Shown here in pieces: positions 55,096 through 64,000 of a DNA stretch of 64,000 bases. Source of the stretch: Pseudopyrenochaeta lycopersici (lineage: Eukaryota; Ascomycota; Dothideomycetes; Pleosporales; Pseudopyrenochaetaceae). The position numbers and the translations under genes are program-made. Every line of letters starts with the position of its first letter. Position 1 is the first letter of the stretch. The notes beneath the pieces were generated by a model, which saw nothing but the letters and a program-made list of their open reading frames with translations, did no database searches and was not told the DNA's origin. The stretch lies in NCBI GenBank assembly GCA_003313425.1, contig NHZP01000013.1, positions 620,001 through 684,000 on the forward strand. Direction: 5' to 3'.

Positions 55096-58000
55096 GATGT
55101 GATGTGAAAACGCTTGTTATATGAACGAATTCGTTCGAGGAGATGTACTTGCTGTTGATGTGGAATACTATGACCAAGCAACAACAGAAGCTCTAACTTG
55201 CGTTGGGTATCAATAAAGAACCCAAATAGTGGAAGTGGGAGAATTGGGGGAGGAAAATGAAGAGAGGACAGGTATATACTCTTGCGACAACCGGCGCAGA
55301 GTCGTGCTTTTGATCACATCTGAAAGCAACCGAAGCATGACGAGGACCTCGGCACATCACTTCAGCTGTGGAGGTGTGGAGACCGAAAGCACGTGAGCAG
55401 GTGGACAAGCCTGTGCGCTTTCACATGTCGGTAGCTCGCACCGGCATCGTCAGAATCATATGCCAATCGTTAAAAGTTTGGGGGAGCAGATGATGCGGCT
55501 ACGGTAAGCTAGCAATGAGACCGATGGCACTCAGATCCATGGCATCAGCGTGACGGACTCCAGTATACGTTGATGGTTCCCCCATATCTGGAGTAAATGG
55601 TGGGGCGGGAGCCATTACCGCCAGCTGCCGAACAAATAGCCGTCCGCAACGCGTCTTCGAGATTAGACCAGCTTTGTTCAGGTTACTCTCACATTGATAA
55701 ATCCATAAATTCTTTCAAAGGAGAATGTCATATCCGGTCTGCACACTTCGGGATATTTCGAATGTGTTGGTTTTACTTTCTAGTATTCCTGCGACATCTG
55801 CAAAGTCATCTTCAGTTAAAATAAAATAAAATAAAGTGGGATACGGAATGTTTCAGCAAGTAAAAGGCTATGTCTTACACTGAGCAACAACATATCGGGG
55901 GGTTTCCGAAGTTGAAGGTTGGAATAGAAGGTGACGGCAAGTATGAAGAGGCACCATGCCGTCACGCTTGGATATTCGGCCCGTTCCGAGAAAGGGTTTG
56001 AATGATAATTGCTTTGCGGTAGCTCACTCACTTCAAAGCAACCTTCTGTGTCGCGCCGCAAGGTTTCAGGTATTCTATATCATCTACGTCCCTTCGTACT
56101 ATTCTAGGCTTGGACGTGGTGCCCCTGTGCTCAATCGAAAAAGGGACGTGCTGTTGGAGAGTCTGGGCGCCGATGGTCGCTGCAGACTGGAAAGGATGGT
56201 ACCCAGCGCTTCAGCTATGTTCTTGTGGAAGCTTATATGCTAGGCTTACGACATTCCCATCCACATCGATGTACCGTTCCGACGAAAGGCGCCACAATAT
56301 CCCTGGTTACGGACGTGTTTGTGGGGAGCGTCTTGGAACAGACTGTGAAGAAACGCGCATGGTTTCTGGCAGACACTAATATCGTCATTGACCGAGGGTG
56401 CTGAAGGCCACATCCATTTCATAAAGTGCTTAGGCAGTTGCAATGAGTCGCTCCTTGATATAAATGCTTCCAGCATGGACGTTACCATTGGCCACGCTTG
56501 CGGTACATGCAGGTGCACCTTCTACATTTCAAATTCTACTACCCCAAGACAATTAGCGGACAGGTTCTTCATGTGCATTCAACAGGGCAGATGGACTGTC
56601 CCAGACTGGTGACAGTTCCAAAGATAAGATCCAAGTCGCAGCTCCAGCATTATGAGCGCAGAAGATCTAAAGGGTCTTAGGCATCAGCTGGTGAGTTGCC
56701 GCAGTGATATGCGTGACTGTCTTCCTCTACGCATGGCCTTAGCAACCATAAAATTAAAGAAGCGACACCTGAAGTCGTAGATTGGGGCTTGCGTTACAGT
56801 GGTTGACAGATGCAGGTTGGTGTGGTGTAACGATGTATATGTGGAAGCCCAGTTCCGGTGGCTGGATGTTTTTCGCATGCGCTGTGGAACGATTTCATGC
56901 ATTTCACATTTCTCTTCGCCTGAGCCCGAGCGTTTGTCGTTCGGATCACTTAACAACGCCTCGTTACCATCCACTTCTATTGTAACCTGGATGTATTCGC
57001 ACTATGACGCAAACGCTGTTTCGCAACAACGAAGGTGGTTGAAGCGATCCATGCGCGCAGTGGTATGGGCCGATTATGGCGCTGAAATGTCGATTGATCC
57101 TGGATCATCGTGGTAATTGCTGCTGGCAAGTGCCAGCAGGCATTGTTCTCATAAGTGCGCCAATAGCAGACGAGATAAAGCGAGGCTTTCTAGCCCAAAG
57201 CAATCCCCCTTTGATACGTGATGCTGGCGAACAAGTTCTTCATGCATATCCTAGTCTCGTTCGGTCGTAAGCGTGCTAGCCGGAGAATGGCCCATTACAC
57301 ACAGGAGGATTGATTGCTGAGCTAAATCCCGACGCCTTGCCTTCGCCTTTTTGCAAGATGGAAGCATGGTGATATGACGTCGACAATACCAATTTTCAAT
57401 GTGATAAACGAAGATTGTGTGGTAACACCGCTGCGAACCTTGATGTACACCTGTTCCAAACCCATGTCAGCGGTATCCTGCCTCACAGATGTCTAGCGGG
57501 ACCAGCCGCCGGTGGATTTGTCCACCTGATACACTTGCCGCATGCTAGTTCGATAGCCGAAGTTATGACATCGCTGAGCCCTCCCCATGCAAAGGCACTC
57601 GCGTAATCCAACTCGAAAATGGCCTGCCCACATCTACAAAAGTGAATCGGACCGCCGGCTTTGTATTCCGTTTGATTACGGTCATGAGGCGTTGCTAGAA
57701 GAGTATACATCCCAGAGTGTTCGGTAAGACTATGTCAGGGTGCAGTTGTGGAAATTTGGATACAGGACGGGGTTAGTGAGGGTTCACATACCGCTGCGAA
57801 GGCCTTCACCGCCTACCATGAGAATGTTCGACCTGCCTGTCTTCAGGCTGTTTGCTGAATATGCAAGTCAAGCGACTGGTGCTGGATGAAGTTCCGAGTA
57901 GGCCTGTCAAGACAATTTGGGCCGACAAACACGAAGACGTTGCCATCTACAAACAACGTGGCGCTGCAACACGAATATTGGGGCGTCTTGGACACGATTG

Positions 58001-58639
58001 ATCGTCTTCGTGTCAAGCTAATGCTGCGGATACCAGGACTTGCGACGGGAGACAGCCAGCTTGTCACACTCGTTCGCCAATGACAGGAGCCAATAGTCTG
58101 CAGTGACATGAATGAGTGTTGTGGCTATCGGGACAGCGGAGCAACCTTTTATCGTTTTCGTTTTCGTGTCAGTCGAGAGACCCCGGAATATCTTCAGGAT
58201 TGCATGCTTTTGATGGACGCTGAGTCCTCATATTTCTATCATCACTCTATGAAGAGAAAGATGATCATCCGCAAATGCCTAAATCCTGCTTCCTGGTCAG
58301 CGGTGCCTGGTGACGTTCCATTTTTGCCACGATGGTGGGAAGCTCTGCTGGCTCTTACCGAAATTTTTGCCAGCTCACAACAAATTGCGACTCATTAGAC
58401 CAAAAGCATCCGGGTGTTGTTCCCCATGCCAAGTGAAATGCGGACTCCAGTGCCAGGCACGACATTCCTCATCGCAACCCTTATATCCTTACAGAGACTT
58501 TGAAATCCTGTTTGTCGCGTGTTGACTCGAGTACTTCCAGCTCAACGTTGGAGCACGTGAAGGCCTCCGAGCTGCATACAGATCAGCTCATCCGAAAACG
58601 AGAGTAAACGGCCATCCCCGAATGCAGCATTGAATAAGG
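55096..58639. other. Gene-poor segment with unresolved frames
   Basis: 3.5 kb with no recognised gene. A minus-strand ATG frame (57483-57710, 75 codons) has four cysteines and a protein-like composition but no family I know. A TAAAA-type tandem tract lies at 55816-55835 and an 8-bp inverted repeat TGCTGGCA/TGCCAGCA at 57121-57138. Confidence 0.4.
55816..55835. repeat. TAAAA short tandem tract
   Basis: Four AT-rich five-base units of ATAAA type run without interruption. A simple repeat without evident function. Confidence 0.7.
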
Positions 58640-59923
58640 ATGAGCGAGGACACCCAGAGAGTCAGCATACATGGCAGGGTGTTTCAGAAGATTTCCATCG
58701 ACGATAAAATTTATCTTGCTCCTATTGCCAACGACGATCGTGAGGAGGACAGGTTAACGGCTCAACATGAAATCATATCTACCCTCTTTGGGAGTTCTTT
58801 GGTATCTCCTAGGATACCACTCAGGGACCCTCGCAAAATATTGGATTGTGGATATGGCGGGGGCGACTGGTCCGTACAATGCGCGGAAGAATTCGAGGAC
58901 TGTGAGGTGCGTCCCGTTCCCTGTGCAGCCCACAACGACTACGTGGGTTGGCCTCGCCTCCGACCAGGGTTGGTAGCTACTGACTGCTCAAGGTGACTGG
59001 TGTCGATATTTTTCCCATGCTGGTTGCGGACCAGCCCGACAATTTGACCCTTTGCGGTTACAACCTAAATGACAGGCTCCGCGATCCTGACGTCTTCCAG
59101 TCCAGAGCATACGATCTTATCCATTCCCGTTTCGTCAGTCAGGGGATCAACAGTAATCGATGGGCCTCATATATACATGATATGAGATTGCTGTTGCGAC
59201 CGGGTGGTTGGGTCCAGATCGTAGAATACTACCCACTTATCCAATCTGACAGCGGGCGGCTCACAGACCAGGCTGCTGTGAGGCGGTGGTGGCTCTCATA
59301 CGAGGCATCAATGAGAAGACTGAACCGTGATCCGCGGATAGGGCGGCGTTTGAAGGACCTCTTGACTCAGGGTGGATACCGGGATGTTGCAGTAGAGGTC
59401 GAGCATCTTCCTATAGGTAGTTGGCATTCCGGTACGTCTTTTTCTATGATGTCACTGGGATACCTTCCAGGCACAATGCATATAGTGCTTAGTACTTGCT
59501 TTGTCTCACAAAGGCCAAGGTACTTTTCCCTGCAACCTTCTCTTGGGTTATCCAATGACCATGTTCGCACACCAAGGCCGATGCTGACACTGCGAATAGA
59601 TCCAATCAAAGCCAACATCGGTAGAGACGCTGTTGCGGTACGTCTCCATATACGAACTTTACGTGAGGCCCACGCTGACCTAGCCCTCTGGTGAACAGAT
59701 GATCGGTGACCTTCTCGAATCACTTGGTCTGTGGCCTTTTACAGCCGATCTTGGCTGGACCACTGCACAATTCGACTATCTCATGAAAGAGGTTCGCGCG
59801 GAGCTCCAAGCTGTCGAGCTGAAGTTATATATCGACATGTAAGTGTAGCTTGGCGTGCGACAAGTCGAAGGACTAATTTATGTCTGTAGATATATCGCTC
59901 GAGGCCGTCGGAGTCGTGGATAA
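58640..59923 (+). CDS. SAM-dependent methyltransferase, LaeA/TAM-like
   Basis: Five exons (58640-58906, 58993-59431, 59600-59637, 59699-59838, 59890-59923) join to 305 residues. Motif I is ILDCGYGGGDWSVQCAEEF (about 67-85), followed by the acidic strand VTGVDIFP. Next come DLIHSRFVSQGI, LLRPGGWVQIVEYYP (motif III-like) and the conserved GSWHSDP-K-IG block formed across two splice sites. The layout matches the many fungal class I methyltransferases related to LaeA, which act on small molecules or regulate secondary metabolism; which applies cannot be decided. The glycine loop is GYGGGDW rather than the common GCGTGIW. It stands alone in gene-poor DNA with no biosynthetic genes nearby. Confidence 0.85.
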
Positions 59924-62190
59924 TGCGAATGTGTGCCTGGCTCGTTCGACGTTGTAAAGTTTGTCCAATTTCACTTTCATGCTCAAATCGGGCTCTTCAT
60001 TTTCGAAGTCCTTTCCGCTTCCAAAGATGGCAGGAACAAGGCTGCATGGGCAGCAAACTTGCCCTATCAGTCTTCAGCTCGGTGTCCTCTTGCTTTCCAG
60101 GTGCCCGATATGAGGAGCTATGTCCGTGCATGAGTTCGTGTACTTTGTGTTATAGATATATCGCTTCCCCTAGGTCAAATCTTTCAACAAATATTCACTC
60201 AGTCATTGTCTTGGCTCTACTATTGTCTGGCATTGAGGGACTTGCACTGACGCACAAACCGTCGTACCGGTACTGTGATCGCCATCGTGGCCAAGTGAGA
60301 CGCGGGACAACATGTCGCCTTGAGAGTGATTGTGTCGAGTAGAGAGGGCGAAAGCCGCTCCTCGACCAACTCCGCGGACCTTCCTGGTGGCCTAGCAAGG
60401 AGACTTGAAGTGCCCGAAATCTAGCACATTTCGACGGAGATGGGCGCAGTTTAGAGACGACTGCTCCAAACGACGTGCCTAATAGAGGCGCGATTCGATG
60501 CGGCCTCGAGGCTTCGCTTTGTGGCGAATATGGATGATGAAGTGAAAGAAGCAAGCATGGCATAGGATGCTCGAAGTGCACAGATAAAGAGTGGCGTGGG
60601 AAGAAGACGCGATCCTCCCTCCAACCTTTCTGGGGGACACTAGTGTTAAGGTTCTAGAAAAAGTTGGGGAAGACGCTGCCACGGCCGTTCGACGTCACAG
60701 CTCAAACCAACCTTCCCACGCCCGTTACTTTTCCAGTCTAGGCGCAATGAGACAGAGGCAGGGCGACACGTTCATTCGTCTCATTGATTGGGGTGAGATT
60801 CCGTTCCAAGCCATTACACCGACAGTTTGGTAGCGAATGCAATCTTATGGGGGCAATGGCGTGTCGTTAAAGCCAACATTCACGTCTTCAGTCCACAGCA
60901 AATCACCGGCTCGACTGTCACATTCTCGCGGTGTCGGACCGGGTTTCGGCATACCGAAGGACAAAATCACGGGCGCCTGCCTCTCACGTCGAGCTTAAGG
61001 ATGGACCACGAATTGAGAATTTGCCTCTCTCAAACGTCAACGCTACCACCACCCGTGCTCCATTCTGGTTTAGAGTACCCACCGCCCGCTGGTCCAGGAG
61101 CGCGCGCACACCGGGGAAGCGGGAGGTATCGACACGCATATATACGCTAACGTTGGCGTGACTGGCGCGCACCGTTGTGGCTGCGGTCTCATTCTCGGCT
61201 CCTTGTAGAACCTGTTTCCCTCACTCCTAATTCGAACGTCCATCTAATTGTGGAGTTTACGGACCAAAAGCTACAACACAAACGCCACGCATTGCCCTGA
61301 TGAATGTCCACACCAAATGCTACATGGGCACCTTAAACACACTGCAAACCTCTCCAGCCCGTCGTTTTCTGGCACACCAGTGTCTCTTCCTAATGTAGTC
61401 GCTGTTCGAAGTCGCTGTTTGAAGTCGCCTGGCCACTTTTTGATTCTCAGTTTTGACATGCTCGGACCGTTGCGTATCTAGAATTATTACGATCTCCCCA
61501 CAACGGACGATCGTCACCCTAGGCCATTTTCAGAAGAGGTACGAGCTTTTGAAGACACCAGTGGCCTACCCGGAAAATTCTAGGGCCAAGGGCATTGCGA
61601 CGCCTGTGATCGAGACCCGAGGTCAAAAATGATTGTTTCCGTGGTCAACAAAGCTATAACATTATCGGTAATGTCCAGGGGTAAACGTGTACCTGCCTTG
61701 TAGCCTAACTTAATACCATGCGACCTTGGCTCAATGCAGCTCCGAATCCCCGTCTCAACTGAGCGCCAATGGGGCAATATTACATTTTACCGCGCAGAGA
61801 AGCGACAATGGAAAGCTTTCGCAATTATTTGGCGAACTCAATCGCTCAAGGACCCTCACATCGACTTGGACCTTCGTCAAATGCCAAAGCCAGTAATCAC
61901 AACAGGTACAAGATACCCTTATTTTAGGCTGATCAAATCCCGACTATTGCCAATAGCGAATAGCTCCCGCATGCGACATTATTCTAACGCTGAACACGGC
62001 TCGCGTCCCCTCAATTTTCCCCGCGATCGAGCCTCAATTTGCCGTAGATTGTCTTTTTTCCATGTATCGGCGGAGAGGAAAGCCTCGCGCTCCGAGAGCA
62101 ACCCGCTCGCCACCAAAATGGCAAGTGTACAAATATCCGCGGCCAGGCCTCTGCGTGTGACGAGTACCGACAGCCGGGTTCCTTCTCAGT
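59924..62190. other. Gene-poor segment, nothing assignable
   Basis: 2.3 kb with only short frames on both strands and no recognisable domain or RNA gene. The final part is the promoter of the esterase gene. Confidence 0.45.
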
Positions 62191-63459
62191 ATGGTGTCTT
62201 CTTGGTCATTGAAGCTTCTTGTCGCAAACTTGGCGATTGCTGGTGGACTTGCGGATCGACCATCGCAAGGATGGAGGGACGGGAAGTTCAAGACACTGGT
62301 TACATTTGGTGATAGCTTTACGGATGAGAATCGCTTAGGATATTTCATCAACAACAAGGGCTCTGCGCCTCCCGTCGGATGGCAACAACCAGTGGTACGT
62401 CATCTACACAACTCTTCTGCTGCTTTAGTCTTCATCACAATCTACGCATCGCCCACCAGGAAATCCTCCAACCAGCTGTTGGCATTGACTGGTCTGTCTA
62501 AATGCGGGAAGCCTTTATGAAATAATTGTAAACGAGCTTGAACATTTCGAAGCTCTCGCATAGGATCTACAACTAACCTCGAACAGGGACTCAAGACTGC
62601 ATCAGGCGGCCTTTGCTGGGCGCGCTACGCGAGCATATACACAAAAGCGAGCCTGTACAACTACGCCGTCTCTGGTGCTGTATGCTCAAATGAAGTAACA
62701 CCACGCTATTTCTCCGCTATCAATGCGCCGTTCCCCGACATTGCAGGCTATGAACTTCCAGCATTCATCGCAGACTCCAAGGCCCGGAACGCCAATGGCA
62801 CCAAGTTCTTCACAGGCAAACCTGACGACACCGTCTACGCGATATGGATCGGCACTAACGACCTCGGTAATAATGCCTTCCTTACTGATTCACAAGTCAA
62901 AGGCAAGACCGTTGTTGACTATGTCAATTGCATCTACGACCAGGTTGCACGGCTCTACGAGAATGGAGGTCGCTATTTCGTCTTGTTGAACGTCAGCCCC
63001 CTCAATCTGCTCCCGCAGTACGCGCTGCCCGAAAACGGCGGGCTACCAGCTACCCAGTTCTTCCCCGAGAAAGCCGGCAAGAACATCACTGAGATTTCCG
63101 AGAGCATTCGGGAAACCGTCGCCGCACTGAACGAGGTGTTCAAGTACCGCACGCCATTCGACGTCGAAGTGGAGGGCAAATGGAAGGGTGCAAAGTTTGC
63201 AAACTTCGACGTCAGCGCGTTGTTGACAGATATTTACTACCACCCAGCCCAGTACCTTAACGGCACTGCGCCGTTGAACGTCCAGGGCGTGGGCCATCTA
63301 TGCAATGTGCAAGGCGCAAACTGCACCACCAGCAGTAGCCCCGATAGCTTCATGTGGTACGACCCATTGCATCCGAGTGAGCAAACGAGTCGCATCGTTG
63401 CGAGGGAATTCGTCGGCGTACTCGGTGGCAAGAGCAAGTGGGCCAAGTACTGGGGTTAA
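62191..63459 (+). CDS. Secreted SGNH/GDSL esterase (CE16-like)
   Basis: Two exons (62191-62394, 62587-63459) give 358 residues. A signal peptide (MVSSWSLKLLVANLAIAGGLA) is followed by block I FGDSFTD with the nucleophile Ser42, block III GTNDLG with the oxyanion Asn, and the C-terminal DPLHPS with catalytic Asp and His. Several N-x-S/T sites fit secretion. This pattern is that of CE16 acetylesterases, which remove acetyl groups from hemicellulose fragments; specificity is inferred. The intron is long (192 bp) but has GTACGT and CGAACAG ends, and keeps the frame. Confidence 0.9.
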
Positions 63460-63838
63460 GGTTGGATGATCTAGTCGTCACAAGATTCAAAAGATAGTTA
63501 ATACTTTCGTATAGTAGAAACACAGATTTCAGATAGATATGTAAACACTTCAAACCTATCGCGCTGCAGGACCAGAGAAGCATTTCTAGGTGTTTGTCGC
63601 ATAGCACAGTTTCATTGTTGGCTGTTAGTTGACTTTTCCATTATACGTAAGCACGAACCTTGCATTCATAAGGTTCTATAAAATGGTCGATATGCACCTA
63701 TCTAGTGATACTATTCTAGTTCCATGCTGATGCTATAAAGAAATGCCATGCCTGCTGTGCTTCATATGCAACAAGCGCTGTAGAGGCTCAAATGCCAGCC
63801 AACGCCGAAAATGATATGCGATGGTCTATCAGAACCAC
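63460..63838. other. Intergenic between convergent genes
   Basis: Convergent 3' flanks of the esterase gene and the partial gene at the window edge. No other gene seen. Confidence 0.55.
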
Positions 63839-64000
63839 CTAGATGCTTCTACACCACCTCTCCAATCCCCGATCGATACCCTTCTCTCCCTTCAACACCT
63901 CGCCAATCTCTTCCAAGGCGACGTCACATCTGATCATCCCGAAACCGCCTGTCTGGCCCGTAATGACTGGCATGACTAAACCGAGTTCAACGAGTCCTTC
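63839..64000 (-). CDS. 3' end of an unidentified gene (partial)
   Basis: The frame is open from the window edge to TAG at 63839-63841, giving 53 residues. They read as a folded C-terminus (LGLVMPVITGQTGGFGMIRCDVALEEIGEVL, then a Gly/Arg-containing helix ending RWCRSI). I do not recognise the family from this piece. The gene continues beyond the window. Confidence 0.6.
   Translation of the reverse strand, partial: EGLVELGLVMPVITGQTGGFGMIRCDVALEEIGEVLKGEKGIDRGLERWCRSI

Noticed and set aside
55096..62190. Secondary-metabolite cluster around the LaeA-like methyltransferase
   Set aside because: No polyketide synthase, peptide synthetase, terpene synthase, P450 or transporter is visible near it.

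Overview
The window is nuclear DNA of a filamentous ascomycete (Pezizomycotina; a dothideomycete is my best guess, from protein flavour only). Evidence: genes are split by short introns (mostly 45-70 bp, GTANGT-type donors, CTNAC-like branch sites). There is a dispersed 5S rRNA gene, a tRNA with a short intron after position 37, a Zn2Cys6 regulator, and orthologues of SME1, MTR10, GLO3, NOG1, ROT1, TIM23, URA5 and FOX2. I rebuilt each spliced gene by hand. For every one the exon lengths sum to a multiple of three and the joined protein reads through family motifs.

Layout. 1-7.8 kb is gene-poor: an intron-bearing tRNA-Glu(CTC), one GNAT acetyltransferase, a 5S rRNA gene, a tRNA-like remnant, a GC-rich block and a CT-rich leader. 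7.8-11.9 kb is a 1231-residue Zn2Cys6 transcription factor. 13.2-28.4 kb is a dense housekeeping block: ROT1, a 5-formyl-THF cyclo-ligase, SmE, MTR10, a RanBP2-type zinc-finger protein, the Arf-GAP GLO3, a DUF1989 protein and a polytopic membrane protein. 29.1-43 kb holds NOG1, a PAN/Apple-like surface protein, TIM23, URA5, a GH47 mannosidase, an unrecognised 323-residue protein and a short-chain dehydrogenase. 43.0-55.1 kb holds a GPR1/FUN34/YaaH acetate transporter, a triosephosphate-isomerase paralogue, MTHFR and the peroxisomal multifunctional enzyme FOX2. 55.1-64 kb is gene-poor again, with a LaeA/TAM-like methyltransferase, a secreted SGNH/GDSL esterase and the 3' end of one more gene.

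How the genes relate. There are no operons; neighbours are divergent or convergent pairs (ROT1/FAU1, SME1/MTR10, TIM23/URA5, TPI-like/MTHFR). Themes are protein trafficking and translocation (MTR10, GLO3, TIM23), secretory-pathway maturation (ROT1, GH47), ribosome and spliceosome biogenesis (NOG1, SmE, 5S), one-carbon metabolism (FAU1-like, MTHFR), and acetate and fatty-acid use (acetate transporter, FOX2). I see no linkage beyond neighbourhood.

I found no clear undescribed multi-gene system, no CRISPR array, no intact transposon and no biosynthetic cluster. The most unusual local features are tiny coding exons (8, 16 and 18 nt), a Pro/Gly-rich insertion inside the regulatory domain of the Zn2Cys6 factor with a uORF ending 3 nt before its start, a possible alternative N-terminus on the dehydrogenase, and gene-poor segments holding weak open frames I cannot assign.
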